NCBI GenBank assembly: GCA_964468415.1
Contig: CAYXUS010000160.1
Span: forward strand, 1 to 64,000
Length of the DNA: 64,000 nt
Reading direction: 5' to 3'
DNA from: Caldithrix sp964468415
GTDB lineage: Bacteria > Calditrichota > Calditrichia > Calditrichales > Calditrichaceae
This document shows, piece after piece, positions 34,806-43,197 of the stretch. The notes beneath the pieces are model-generated. The model saw only the letters and a list, made by a program, of their open reading frames with translations. It was not told the DNA's origin and did not search any database. The first letter of the stretch is position 1; each line of letters starts with the position of its first letter. A program made the translations under genes and the position numbers.

Positions 34806-35981
34806 ATGAAACTGATTCCGCGCCACATTGAAACTATTCTTATAGAGTTATCCCGGCAATATCCTGTTATAACAATAACAGGCCCCCGACAATCCGGAAA
34901 AACCACGCTGGTAAAGAAACTCTTTGCAGGTAAAAAATATTTGAGTCTGGAGAACCCGGATCAACGGGAATTGGCATTAAGCGATCCCCGGGCATTTTTA
35001 AAGGAAATTCAGGACGGGGCTATTTTAGATGAAATACAACGGGCTCCTGATATTTTATCCTATCTTCAGGAAGTTGTTGATAATTCAACGGAAAAAGGCA
35101 AATATATTTTAACCGGAAGCAATCAATTTTCTTTATTGGACAATATCTCGCAATCACTGGCTGGCAGAACGGTTCTACTTAAACTCTTACCTTTCTCACT
35201 TATTGAGATAAAAGAATATATTGCCCATCTTACTACCGATGAGTTAATGTATCAGGGGTTCTATCCGGGAATTTATAGGAATAATTTGAATCCCACCATC
35301 GCTTACCGCAGTTATTATGAGACCTATATCGAAAGAGATTTACGGCAATTGATATATGTAAAAGATTTGACTCTGTTTCAAAAGTTTGTCCGCTTATGCG
35401 CCGGTAGAATCGGTCAAATCTTTAATGCCCATCAGTTGTCTAACGAAGTGGGTGTAAGCGTGCCTACGATTAAATCGTGGCTTTCCATTCTGCAAGCTTC
35501 TTACGTGGTCTTTTTATTGCCTCCGTATTTTGAAAATATTAAGAAGCGCCTGATTAAGTCGCCAAAACTCTATTTTTACGATGTCGGATTGGCAGCGTAT
35601 CTTCTGGGGATTGAAGCACCCGGTCAACTTTCACGCGATCCGCTGCGTGGCGCATTGTTCGAGAATCTGGTCATTACTGAGTTAATCAAAGCCCGCTACA
35701 ATCAAGCTCTGGAGTCTAATCTCTACTTCTTTAGAGACAGCCATCAAAACGAGGTGGATGTTGTTTTTAAACAAGGTTCCTGGTTCACCACGGCTGAAAT
35801 AAAATCCGCGCAAACGTTTACGCCCTATTTTTTGAAAGGGTTGAACTATTTCAGAAAATTATTTCCGGAACGGATGAAAAGTGAATTTCTGGTTTACGAC
35901 GGCGAACTTGAACAGGACATCCAGGGCATTCATGTGACCAATTATCGCACCATTGCCGAGAAATTTTTCTCTAACAAATAA
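34806..35981 (+). CDS. AAA ATPase with DUF4143 domain
   Basis: 391 residues, full length for the AAA_14/DUF4143 group. P-loop GPRQSGKT at 26-33, Walker B AILDEIQRAP (72-81), sensor-like YILTGSNQF, then a winged-helix segment (NEVGVSVPTIKSWLSIL) and the C-terminal DUF4143 nuclease-like fold with FENLVITEL and E-VDVVF...EIKSA (the E..D...EIK pattern). These ATPases are very common in accessory regions, and their function is not established. The ribosome site is weak. It shares family type but little sequence with the protein at 36373. Confidence 0.85.
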   Translation: MKLIPRHIETILIELSRQYPVITITGPRQSGKTTLVKKLFAGKKYLSLENPDQRELALSDPRAFLKEIQDGAILDEIQRAPDILSYLQEVVDNSTEKGKYILTGSNQFSLLDNISQSLAGRTVLLKLLPFSLIEIKEYIAHLTTDELMYQGFYPGIYRNNLNPTIAYRSYYETYIERDLRQLIYVKDLTLFQKFVRLCAGRIGQIFNAHQLSNEVGVSVPTIKSWLSILQASYVVFLLPPYFENIKKRLIKSPKLYFYDVGLAAYLLGIEAPGQLSRDPLRGALFENLVITELIKARYNQALESNLYFFRDSHQNEVDVVFKQGSWFTTAEIKSAQTFTPYFLKGLNYFRKLFPERMKSEFLVYDGELEQDIQGIHVTNYRTIAEKFFSNK

Positions 35982-36372
35982 ATGATTCGATAAGCACAAA
36001 TTGGTCCGCCCGATCATATTCAGCGTGGAATGGATTACATTGTAAGCAACACATGCAGGAGCGCATCGCAGCACAAGGTGTATTCGCATTGGTAATTAAC
36101 TCGGGATCATAGACATAACTACAATCACTGACATGGCCATTTAGTAGGAAGGGGAACCTAAGGGATGAGGGTAAATAAATTTCTGCCCCCAAAAGTAAAA
36201 AATTAATTATTAAGTTACTACACACATCTTCTCCGCTGCACAATCTTCGTCTGCAGAGAGATTTGCAATAGGGCTATTCTGCCAGTAAGTGTTTAGTTCA
36301 TAACCAAAATGATATTGATCCTATTCAATATTCATGCGCGCCAGAAAGAAAAAATCATCAACCTAAAGAATC
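35982..36372. other. 391-bp gap between the two DUF4143 genes, with gene relics
   Basis: No intact gene. The minus strand carries a rubredoxin-like relic (35985-36140) and, at about 36225-36330, a short open stretch ending YWQNSPIANLSADEDCAAEKMCVVT (positions approximate) that looks like the tail of a lost gene I cannot name. Confidence 0.5.
35985..36140 (-). pseudogene. Probable rubredoxin relic
   Basis: The minus-strand frame reads DCSYVYDPE, then after 13 residues SCMCCLQCN. In short rubredoxins the same layout is C..C.Y.YDP...N.P....P..W.CP.CG, and the N.P-to-C..C spacing here is identical. The first Cys of the N-terminal pair is gone (Val), the Trp is lost, and there is no start codon with a ribosome site. 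I read it as a decayed gene. The match is short and could be chance. Confidence 0.35.
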
Positions 36373-37542
36373 TTACAAAGTTAAATTCAGGTAGTCATTA
36401 AACGACAGCACTTTCATTTTACGCTCTGCCGGGAACTGCTCAAAAAATGCCGCCTGCTTACCGTCCAATTCTTTTTCGTATTTGACTTCAAGCAAGGTGT
36501 CGTCAAAATAAAAATCCAGTTCCAACCCATTTTGATAAACATAACACGGCCGCCGATTTTTTATTTTCAGATAAACCAGATTCTCAAATACCGCGCCCTT
36601 ATCCCGAAATCCGGTGAAATAATTGCGGATGCCCACGTCAGCCGCATAAATTTTTCGGGGCGCCCGTAATCGTTCATTTAATTTACCGCACCGTTCGATG
36701 GTATAAATAAGAAAGGTTTGGCGAAAGTATTCCAGATAGCGTCTTACCGTATCGGGCGATACGCCCATGACTTTGGCAATTTTATTAATACTGATTTGTT
36801 TGCCGGAACGCTCCATAATTAAACGACACATATCTTTAATTCCGCTTACATCCCGCAAACCGTGCAGGGAGATAATATCTTTATAAATGATCCCCTCTAT
36901 CAAATTTTCCAGATAACTGATATCTTCGGTTATTACATATTCCGGCATACCGCCCATCTGCATATATTTTTCAAAATGAGATTCCAGCAGGTAACTTTCC
37001 GAACGCCGGGGTTTTAGACCTTTAAATTCCAAAAATTCCTCAAAATCCAGCGGCATCACTTCTATGATTCGGGCACGACCGGTCAAGAGCGCTCTGGTAT
37101 CCTGTAAAATGGAAGCCGAAGACGATGAAGCGAATATTTTAACATTTTCCCGATCATACAAGTTTTTCAGCTCTTGGTGGATTTTCGGACGATTGGCCAC
37201 TTCATCAAAAAACAGATAGACTTTTTCTTCAAGAGATAATTGAAACACCTTTCGGTAGGCGCGCAGGATGTCCGATATGGAAAACGGTTCTAACGGAATG
37301 GCATCCAGCGAAACGTACAGAATGAATCGAGGCTCTAATTTTTGTAAAAGCTTTGTAATGAACATTTTCATCATGGTGGTCTTGCCCACGCGCCGCAGAC
37401 CGGTTATTAAAACGATATCTTTGTTGGACAAATTTTTTTGCAAAATATCGAGGTAATACCTTCTGGGAATAAATGGCGGCGAATAGGTTTGTTCCCACCA
37501 GGGGTTGTATTTAAAGAGTTCTTCTGCAATGTCCACAATCAC
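36373..37542 (-). CDS. AAA ATPase with DUF4143 domain, second
   Basis: 389 residues from a GTG at 37542 (AAGGAT is directly adjacent, so a second GTG two codons on is possible). P-loop GLRRVGKT at 48-55, Walker B VYLFFDEVANRP (108-119), sensor IFASSSSA, a winged helix (INKIAKVMGVSPDTVRRYL) and a C-terminal DUF4143 part with FENLVYL and GLELDFYF...LEVKYE (E/D...EVK nuclease-like triad). It is closer to the archaeal-type members than the protein at 34806. Its promoter is overlapped by a perfect inverted repeat, which suggests tight control. Confidence 0.85.
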   Translation of the reverse strand: MIVDIAEELFKYNPWWEQTYSPPFIPRRYYLDILQKNLSNKDIVLITGLRRVGKTTMMKMFITKLLQKLEPRFILYVSLDAIPLEPFSISDILRAYRKVFQLSLEEKVYLFFDEVANRPKIHQELKNLYDRENVKIFASSSSASILQDTRALLTGRARIIEVMPLDFEEFLEFKGLKPRRSESYLLESHFEKYMQMGGMPEYVITEDISYLENLIEGIIYKDIISLHGLRDVSGIKDMCRLIMERSGKQISINKIAKVMGVSPDTVRRYLEYFRQTFLIYTIERCGKLNERLRAPRKIYAADVGIRNYFTGFRDKGAVFENLVYLKIKNRRPCYVYQNGLELDFYFDDTLLEVKYEKELDGKQAAFFEQFPAERKMKVLSFNDYLNLTL

Positions 37543-37564
37543 ATCCTTAACGATTAATGGCTCG

Positions 37565-37598
37565 CTATCGTATAAAATCGAACAATATTATACGATAG
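37565..37598. promoter_or_regulatory. Perfect 11-bp inverted repeat over the ATPase promoter (operator)
   Basis: CTATCGTATAA (37565-37575) and TTATACGATAG (37588-37598) are exact inverted repeats 12 nt apart. The second arm contains the -10 box of the promoter at 37587-37615. The geometry suits a dimeric repressor or activator. Confidence 0.65.
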
Positions 37599-37615
37599 TA
37601 TCGAATAAAAAGCAA
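37587..37615 (-). promoter_or_regulatory. Promoter of the second DUF4143 ATPase
   Basis: TTGCTT (37615-37610) and a perfect TATAAT (37592-37587), 17-bp spacer, the best -10 in the window. Confidence 0.7.
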
Positions 37616-37659
37616 GTGATATCCATACACCAACTTGTCCACAATAAATAAAAAATGAA

Positions 37660-37720
37660 AGATAGGCCTCAGATTTTTTAAATTTATTTGACACACAAAA
37701 AATAAAAAGGAGGCCTATCT
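37660..37720 (+). promoter_or_regulatory. Inverted repeat at the IS left end that would sequester the transposase ribosome site
   Basis: AGATAGGCCTC (37660-37670) and GAGGCCTATCT (37710-37720) are perfect inverted repeats. The second arm overlaps the AGGAGG of the transposase. In read-through RNA this would hide the ribosome site, the 'fold-back inhibition' known from IS10 and IS50. A TTGACA lies between the arms. Confidence 0.5.
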
Positions 37721-37721
37721 G

Positions 37722-38020
37722 ACGAATAAAGTTATGAGTATTTTAGTCAAATTCTACAATTATTTCCAAAGAATGAATTTATGCAATTTGTTTCAGAGAC
37801 AGAATCGCAAAAACGATTAAAGGGTTTTCGAGTTGGGATCAATTTGTATCCATGCTGTTTTGTCAATTGGGTAAAGCCCAAAGTTTACGTGAGATCAGTT
37901 ATGGATTAGCTCCTTTTCAAGGGAAGCTTAATCACTTAGGTTTGTCCAGGCCGCCCAATCGTTCAACCTTATCATATGCCAATGAACATCGTCCCTGGCA
38001 GTTGTATCAGAGACTTTTTT
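37722..38020 (+). pseudogene. Decayed N-terminus of a DUF4372/IS4-type transposase
   Basis: AGGAGG is followed after 8 nt by ACG, where the reading frame MNKVMSILVKFYNY would begin, so the start ATG seems to have mutated to ACG. Two single-base losses in T runs (near 37764 and 37830) break the frame. After repair it reads PKNEFMQFVSETESQKRLKG, then SSWDQFVSMLFCQLGKAQSLREI, LNHLGLSRPPNRSTLSYANE (each block under its own frame). This is the standard N-terminus of DUF4372 transposases. The sequence ends abruptly near 38020; the catalytic part is absent. Confidence 0.7.
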
Positions 38021-38245
38021 ATGTTCCGGTTTGCTGAAATCGGTTTCAAATGAATGGGTAAACTGCCAAAGCTTGATTTGCACGGCCTGCGTAAATTTTG
38101 TTATGGGCCTTGTGGCTTCGCTTTTTTGTTGTAATATTTTACAAAAGGGGATTTTTTCACAGTTTCAATAGCTACTTAGGCCTTGTGTGTCAGGAAATTC
38201 CGGAGATTTGCCACCTTTTTTTTGGGGACAGTCGGAATTTTGCCC
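38011..38245. repeat. Degenerate dispersed repeat, copy 2
   Basis: Similar to 34371-34640 in the same orientation. The transposase-like reading frame on the minus strand has lost its start codon (CATA in place of the ATG context) and has a one-base insertion relative to copy 1. It abuts the DUF4372 fragment, so two different IS remnants are fused here. Confidence 0.7.
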
Positions 38246-38349
38246 GCACGCATCGTTACCGTGCACAAGAGTTTCCGCAAAAAAATTGTCCGAGCCTCAA
38301 AAATGAGACGCAGAAACCGCCGTACGAAACATTTTTCCGCGGCGCCAAG

Positions 38350-38378
38350 TTGAATTTCTCATTGTAAACCATTATATT
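38350..38378 (+). promoter_or_regulatory. Promoter of the PpiD/SurA-like gene
   Basis: TTGAAT (38350-38355) and TATATT (38373-38378), 17-bp spacer, 46 nt before the ATG at 38425. Confidence 0.6.
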
Positions 38379-38424
38379 TCTTAGCTTATTTAAATCATAA
38401 ACAATGTAAGGAGATTTCGGCCTT

Positions 38425-40230
38425 ATGATGACCAAATTCCGTGAATTTAGCAAAGCCTTTATCATTTTCGTTGGTTTGGCCTTTATTGCTTTAATGATTT
38501 TCCAATGGGGCGCCGATTACAACAGCCGTTCCAGAAGAAAAGACGTAGTTGGCGAAGTGAACGGTAAAAAGTTGAAATATTCTCAATTCGAAAAAATGTT
38601 TCAACAGCTATACAAAGAAGAAAGCGCGCGTACCGGAAAAACCAACTTTACCGACGACGACTTACAAAAACTGCGCGATCAGGTTTGGGAACGCTTCATT
38701 CAGCAGACTCTTTTCGAAGAAGAAATGAAACGCCTGGGCATTACCGTAAGCGATTCGGAAATTGTTTACCAAATTTACAACTACCCCCTGCAAGACTTCA
38801 AACAGCATCCGGCCTTTCAGACCAACGGCGTATTCGATATTAAAAAATACCACGCCGCTCTGGGCAATCCCAACATCCCCTGGATGCAGGTAGAAGAAAT
38901 TTATCGTCAGCAAATTCCGTACATCAAGTTGCAAAACATTATTACCAATACGGTGCGGGTTACCGACGAAGAAATTAAGGACGAATTCATCAAAGAGAAT
39001 ATCAAGGCCAGGGTAGAATATCTGGGCACTTCCGTTTTTCAGTTTCTGAACGACTCCCTGAAAATTTCCGATGCTGAAATCAAACAATATTACAACACCC
39101 ACAAAGACGAATTTGTGCAGGAAGAACGCCGTCAGTTGTCTTACGTAAAATTCCCCATTGTTACCACCAAAGAAGACACTCAGGAAGTTCTGAAAGAATT
39201 TGAACACATTAAAAAACGTCTGGCCAACGGCGAAAAATTCAACGATCTGGCATTGGAATATTCCGAAGATCCTTCGGTAAAAAAGAACAAAGGCGAATTG
39301 GGCTATTTTTCCAGAACCGACATGGTCAAGCCGTTTGCCGATGCGGCGTTTAACGCCAAAGCAGGGGACGTGGTTGGCCCCGTTAAAACCCGCTACGGTT
39401 TTCATTTGATTAAAATAGAAGACAAGAAAAAAGAAAACGGCAAATGGTTGGTCAAAGCCAGCCATATTTTAATGAAGGTTCATCCGGCACCTTCGCGTGT
39501 AGAATCGCAAGAGACCAAAGCCCGTTTATTTGCCGAAGACGCTAAGAGTCACGGTTTTACGGAACAGGCCAAATTAAACGGATACGAAGTAAAAACCACC
39601 CCGCTGTTTACCAAAGAGGGCGACTTCATTCCCGGTATCGGCAACCACGCGGCAATTAAGGCCTTTGCCTTTTCGGCAAAGCTGAACGAAGTTTCGCGCA
39701 TGTATCGCACCGATGACGGTTACATTGTGGTCTCGGTGACAAAAATCGTTCCCAAGGGTTACCGACCGCTGGAATCGGTTAAACAGGTCATTGTTAATCG
39801 GCTGCGTTTAGAAAAGGCCAAAGAGCTGGCCAAAGATTTTATGCTGAAATTCAAAGATAAAGTAAAAGCCGGCGAGCCTTTTAAACAAATCGCCGCAAGC
39901 GATCCCACCCACCGTTTGCGTTACAACGAAACCGGTTACTTTTCCATCAATTCCACCGTTCCGGGCATCGGCTATTCGGTAGAATTTAATGCTACGGCAT
40001 TTTCTTTAAAACCGGGCGAAGTTTCCGATTTGGTCGGAACGGATCGTGGGTACTATTACATTAAACTATTGGACAAAACCAAATTCGATTCCACAGCATT
40101 TAATGCCCAAAAAGACCGGATTCGCATGAAGCTGCTTACGGAAAAGCGCAACGCTGTGTTTAACGACTGGTATCAGGATTTAAAGGAGAAAGCCGATATT
40201 GTGGATAATCGAAAAATGTTTAACCTGTAA
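38425..40230 (+). CDS. Membrane-anchored peptidyl-prolyl isomerase (PpiD/SurA-like)
   Basis: 601 residues. A short N-terminus with one membrane helix (about 10-29) is followed by a SurA-N type chaperone domain (about 38-200, VNGKKLKYSQFEKMFQQ ... WERFIQQTLFEEE). A parvulin domain follows at about 235-335, with the signature LALEYSEDPS, GELGYFSRTDMVKPF, GPVKTRYGFHLIKI. A second, weaker parvulin-like unit (about 345-590) includes a late YYYIKL strand. This is the PpiD layout: folding outer-membrane proteins near the Sec exit. ATG-ATG start with GGAG upstream. Monocistronic, with promoter and terminator. Confidence 0.9.
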   Translation: MMTKFREFSKAFIIFVGLAFIALMIFQWGADYNSRSRRKDVVGEVNGKKLKYSQFEKMFQQLYKEESARTGKTNFTDDDLQKLRDQVWERFIQQTLFEEEMKRLGITVSDSEIVYQIYNYPLQDFKQHPAFQTNGVFDIKKYHAALGNPNIPWMQVEEIYRQQIPYIKLQNIITNTVRVTDEEIKDEFIKENIKARVEYLGTSVFQFLNDSLKISDAEIKQYYNTHKDEFVQEERRQLSYVKFPIVTTKEDTQEVLKEFEHIKKRLANGEKFNDLALEYSEDPSVKKNKGELGYFSRTDMVKPFADAAFNAKAGDVVGPVKTRYGFHLIKIEDKKKENGKWLVKASHILMKVHPAPSRVESQETKARLFAEDAKSHGFTEQAKLNGYEVKTTPLFTKEGDFIPGIGNHAAIKAFAFSAKLNEVSRMYRTDDGYIVVSVTKIVPKGYRPLESVKQVIVNRLRLEKAKELAKDFMLKFKDKVKAGEPFKQIAASDPTHRLRYNETGYFSINSTVPGIGYSVEFNATAFSLKPGEVSDLVGTDRGYYYIKLLDKTKFDSTAFNAQKDRIRMKLLTEKRNAVFNDWYQDLKEKADIVDNRKMFNL

Positions 40231-40258
40231 TTATCCTGAATTCAATCGATTCAAAAAA

Positions 40259-40283
40259 GGCTCTCTGCGGAGGGCCTTTTTTT
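40259..40283 (+). terminator. Terminator of the PpiD/SurA-like gene
   Basis: A 7-bp stem (40259-40265 with 40270-40276, one G-U pair), TGCG loop and seven T. Confidence 0.88.
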
Positions 40284-40410
40284 ATGCCTCAAAATTGCCG
40301 GCCCTTATATTTTTAAAACAAGTTGGTTTTGGCACACCGTTTTTCTTAACTTCACAGATGTTAAGACATGCTTTATTGACCAATTACTCCATTTCCGAAA
40401 AAAGGAGATT

Positions 40411-41232
40411 ATGATGGAAACCATCCAGAACTATTATCAAATGGGCGTCGATTTAATTTGGCGCATCGGGCCACAACTTCTCTGGGCTTTGGCCACCCTA
40501 TTCGTTGGTACATGGATTATCAAACTGATTAACCGCTTTGCCGGGAAAGCCATGGAAAAAGGGAATGTCGACCTTTCTCTGCGCAAATTCATTGCCAGTC
40601 TCCTGAGCATCGGACTCAAAATTTTACTGTTGATCAGTGTGGCCGGCATGCTGGGTATTGCCACCGCCTCGTTTGTCGCCGTTATCGGTGCGGCCGGTTT
40701 AGCCGTTGGTTTAGCCTTACAGGGCAGCCTGGCCAATTTCGCCGGTGGAGTACTTATTCTTTTGCTCAAGCCGTTCAAAGTGGGAGACGTTATCGAAGCC
40801 CAGGGGTATGTGGGCAAAGTAGATCAAATCCAAATTTTCAACACCATCCTGAAAACGGCGGACAATAAAACCGTTATCCTGCCTAATGCTGCCGTTTCCA
40901 ACGGAAATATTACCAACTATTCAACCGAACCCCGGCGGCGGGTGGACATGACTTTTGGCATTGGTTATGACGACGATTTGCTAAAGGCCAAACAAATTTT
41001 ACAAAAAATGACAGAAGAAGACGAACGCATTCTAAAAGATCCGGCCCCGACGGTTGTAGTCTCGGAATTGGCCGACAGTTCGGTTAATTTTGCCGTACGG
41101 GTATGGGTTAAGGCCGAAGACTACTGGAATGTTTTCTTTGATTTTCAGGAAAAAGTCAAATTGACCTTTGACAAAGAAGGAATCAGCATTCCTTATCCGC
41201 AACAAGACGTCCATTTACATCAGGAAAATTAG
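40411..41232 (+). CDS. Small-conductance mechanosensitive channel, MscS family
   Basis: 273 residues. Three membrane helices (about 20-40, 58-80 and 86-120). The pore helix reads AGLAVGLALQGSLANFAGGVLILL, located at 94-117, the Ala/Gly-packed TM3 of MscS, and is followed by the beta domain KPFKVGDVIEAQGYVGKV. The C-terminal alpha/beta domain is complete. It releases solutes on hypo-osmotic shock. AAAAGGAG precedes the double ATG. It is followed after 21 nt by an LEA-type lipoprotein. Confidence 0.95.
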   Translation: MMETIQNYYQMGVDLIWRIGPQLLWALATLFVGTWIIKLINRFAGKAMEKGNVDLSLRKFIASLLSIGLKILLLISVAGMLGIATASFVAVIGAAGLAVGLALQGSLANFAGGVLILLLKPFKVGDVIEAQGYVGKVDQIQIFNTILKTADNKTVILPNAAVSNGNITNYSTEPRRRVDMTFGIGYDDDLLKAKQILQKMTEEDERILKDPAPTVVVSELADSSVNFAVRVWVKAEDYWNVFFDFQEKVKLTFDKEGISIPYPQQDVHLHQEN

Positions 41233-41253
41233 AAAAAAACGGAGGAATCAATA

Positions 41254-42126
41254 GTGCGTGCAAAACGAATTGTTACCGTATTTTTAATCGGATTCATTTT
41301 CATCTCCATTTGGAGCTGCGCGGAATTAACGCAAATTTTACAACCGCTTAACGTGCAAAAGCCCCGCGTTAACGTAAGTCAGGTAAAATTAACAGGGCTT
41401 AATTTTTCACAAGCCGATCTGGATTTTAAGTTAAAAATCGAAAACCCCAATAATGTTGCCATTTCTCTGGCCGGGTTTGATTACGACTTCTTTATTAACG
41501 ACCATAGTTTTTTAAAAGGGCAACAAGACCAGCAGAGCAAAATCGAAGCCAAAGGCGCCTCTTTCGTCAACATCCCGGTTGCTCTCAACTTCAAACAGCT
41601 CTACGAAACTTACCAATCGCTCAAAAATTCAGACAGCATCCGTTACACCCTTAAAACCGGATTGAATTTCAATCTCCCCATTCTGGGGAAAATCCGCATT
41701 CCGGTTTCCACTTCCGGGCGTTTACCGACATTGAAGATGCCCAAAATAAAAGTTAAAGCACTCAAGCTGGAGAATTTAGGATTCACCAGTGCCAAATTGC
41801 GTTTGCAACTGGCCCTGGAAAATCCGAACGCCTGGAGCATGCTGTTGAATAAAATGGATTACCAGTTTTTAATTAATGGCAATCAATGGATTCAGGGACA
41901 ATTGAATCAGGCGCAGGCCATTGATAAAAAAGCCGCCAGCGTTCTGGATATTCCCATCACTCTGAACTTTTTGCAAATGGGACGAACCGTTTACAATCTG
42001 CTTACCCAGCCCGGCGCTTTAAACTATCAACTAAAAGGCAATGCCGATCTCCAAAGTTCCATCAAACTTCTGGGCCATTTTACCATGCCCATCAATCAGT
42101 CGGGTAAGGTGGAATTACTCAAATAA
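41254..42126 (+). CDS. Lipoprotein with two LEA-2 (WHy) domains
   Basis: 290 residues from a GTG with GGAGGA upstream. Signal of lipoprotein type with Cys22 in FISIWSC. Two similar beta-sandwich units follow (about 38-150 and 160-290), each with the LEA-2/WHy pattern 'L..L.F..A.L...L.(I/L)ENPN...(I/L)....Y.F.IN....KGQ...'; compare KIENPNNVAISL with ALENPNAWSML. Such domains occur in desiccation- and stress-related proteins. Co-transcribed with the mechanosensitive channel, which suggests an osmotic-stress role (inference). Confidence 0.85.
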   Translation: MRAKRIVTVFLIGFIFISIWSCAELTQILQPLNVQKPRVNVSQVKLTGLNFSQADLDFKLKIENPNNVAISLAGFDYDFFINDHSFLKGQQDQQSKIEAKGASFVNIPVALNFKQLYETYQSLKNSDSIRYTLKTGLNFNLPILGKIRIPVSTSGRLPTLKMPKIKVKALKLENLGFTSAKLRLQLALENPNAWSMLLNKMDYQFLINGNQWIQGQLNQAQAIDKKAASVLDIPITLNFLQMGRTVYNLLTQPGALNYQLKGNADLQSSIKLLGHFTMPINQSGKVELLK

Positions 42127-42142
42127 ATGCAAAATACTCCTT

Positions 42143-42177
42143 AACCGATCGGGGCATCCAGGCTCCGATTGGTTTTT
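42143..42177 (+). terminator. Terminator of the mscS-LEA operon
   Basis: A 13-bp stem with two G-U pairs (42143-42155 with 42162-42174), 6-nt loop, ending in five T. Confidence 0.85.
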
Positions 42178-42217
42178 CCATGCATCGAATTCGGAAGTGC
42201 AAAGCGTTCTTTAATTT

Positions 42218-42246
42218 TTGATCCCATCCTGTTATTTTTTTATCTT
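42218..42246 (+). promoter_or_regulatory. Promoter of the patatin-glpD-gdpD operon
   Basis: TTGATC (42218-42223) and TATCTT (42241-42246), 17-bp spacer, 29 nt before the ATG. Confidence 0.55.
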
Positions 42247-42275
42247 AAAACGTACCATTAACAAAGCGAGGCATT

Positions 42276-43187
42276 ATGGCAGAATTAGGCTTAGCATTAG
42301 GCGGCGGGGGCGCCCGCGGACTGGCCCATATTGGGGTGCTAAAAGTTTTGGAACGCGAGCGCATTAACTTTCAGGCCATTACCGGTTGCAGTATGGGTTC
42401 CATTGTGGGCGGTTTGTACGCCTACTACGGCAGCGCCCAAAAAGTTGAAGAAGTCATTATCGATTTCATGAAAAGTTCGGTCGTAGAAAAGTTAGGTTTA
42501 GATTCTCTAAAAGAGAACAAAGACGGCTCTCCCAAATCGTCTTTCGAACAATTCTTCGATTTGATTGAGGTGCGCCTACAGGCCATTAAAGCATTGGGCA
42601 GCACTTCTTATTTCGACGAAGAAGTAACCAAAGAAATCTTTCAAATTATTCCCGATGCACTCATCGAAGATTTGCCTATTCCCTTTTCGGCAATTGCTAC
42701 CGACCTGATTTCGGGCAATGAAATCAACTTTACACACGGCAGCCTGCGCGAGGCCATCCGTGCCAGTTCAGCCATTCCGGGCATTTTTCCGCCCGTGCAA
42801 ATTGACGATTACCTGCTGGTTGATGGCAGCGCATCGGAAAGCGTGCCGGCCGGACGCGTGCGCGAAATAGGCGCCGACCGTGTGCTGGCCGTGGACGTAA
42901 CGCGCGACATTAAAATTTTCACCCATCCGAACAACATTCTGGAAATTTTACTGCGTACCGAAGATATCACCTCTTACCATCTTTCAAAAATTCGCCTGAA
43001 AGAGGCCGATTTGGTCATTCACCCCAATGTTAAAAACTACTCCTGGGTCGATTTTGATCAGGCCAAAGTACTCATCGCTGCCGGAGAAATTGCCGCCTTG
43101 CAAAATCTGGAAGAGATTCGCAAGCTGGCGCATCGTAATTCTTACCTGATTGAACTGGAACAATATTTAAAGCGCTTAACCAGTTAG
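42276..43187 (+). CDS. Patatin-like phospholipase (RssA/NTE type)
   Basis: 303 residues. Oxyanion loop GGGGARGLAHIGVL (9-22), nucleophile S39 in GCSMG, and D183 in VDGSASESVP, where most relatives have DGG or DGA. These make the Ser-Asp dyad that hydrolyses acyl groups of phospholipids. No signal peptide, so it acts on the cytoplasmic face. GlpD follows after 10 nt and a glycerophosphodiesterase after that. The three together would strip a phospholipid to glycerol-3-phosphate and on to DHAP (inference from order). Confidence 0.9.
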   Translation: MAELGLALGGGGARGLAHIGVLKVLERERINFQAITGCSMGSIVGGLYAYYGSAQKVEEVIIDFMKSSVVEKLGLDSLKENKDGSPKSSFEQFFDLIEVRLQAIKALGSTSYFDEEVTKEIFQIIPDALIEDLPIPFSAIATDLISGNEINFTHGSLREAIRASSAIPGIFPPVQIDDYLLVDGSASESVPAGRVREIGADRVLAVDVTRDIKIFTHPNNILEILLRTEDITSYHLSKIRLKEADLVIHPNVKNYSWVDFDQAKVLIAAGEIAALQNLEEIRKLAHRNSYLIELEQYLKRLTS

Positions 43188-43197
43188 GCTTTTTATT

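Larger units (their letters stand above)
37543..38424. other. 882-bp gap with insertion-sequence debris
   Basis: It contains, in order, the operator and promoter of the ATPase, a decayed DUF4372/IS4-type transposase start (37660-38020), copy 2 of the dispersed repeat (38011-38245), and the promoter of the PpiD-like gene (38350-38378). No intact gene. Confidence 0.75.

Noticed and set aside
35971..36243. Intact 90-codon gene on the minus strand
   Set aside because: It lacks a ribosome site and a convincing start, and its rubredoxin-like part has lost essential residues, so I list it as a relic only.
34738..38424. CRISPR array or defence island
   Set aside because: No regularly spaced direct repeats. 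The two similar segments are 3.6 kb apart and are IS relics, and no cas, restriction or toxin-antitoxin genes are seen.
38662..39465. 267-codon minus-strand frame
   Set aside because: Antisense shadow of the PpiD/SurA-like gene; Phe/Val-rich without motifs.
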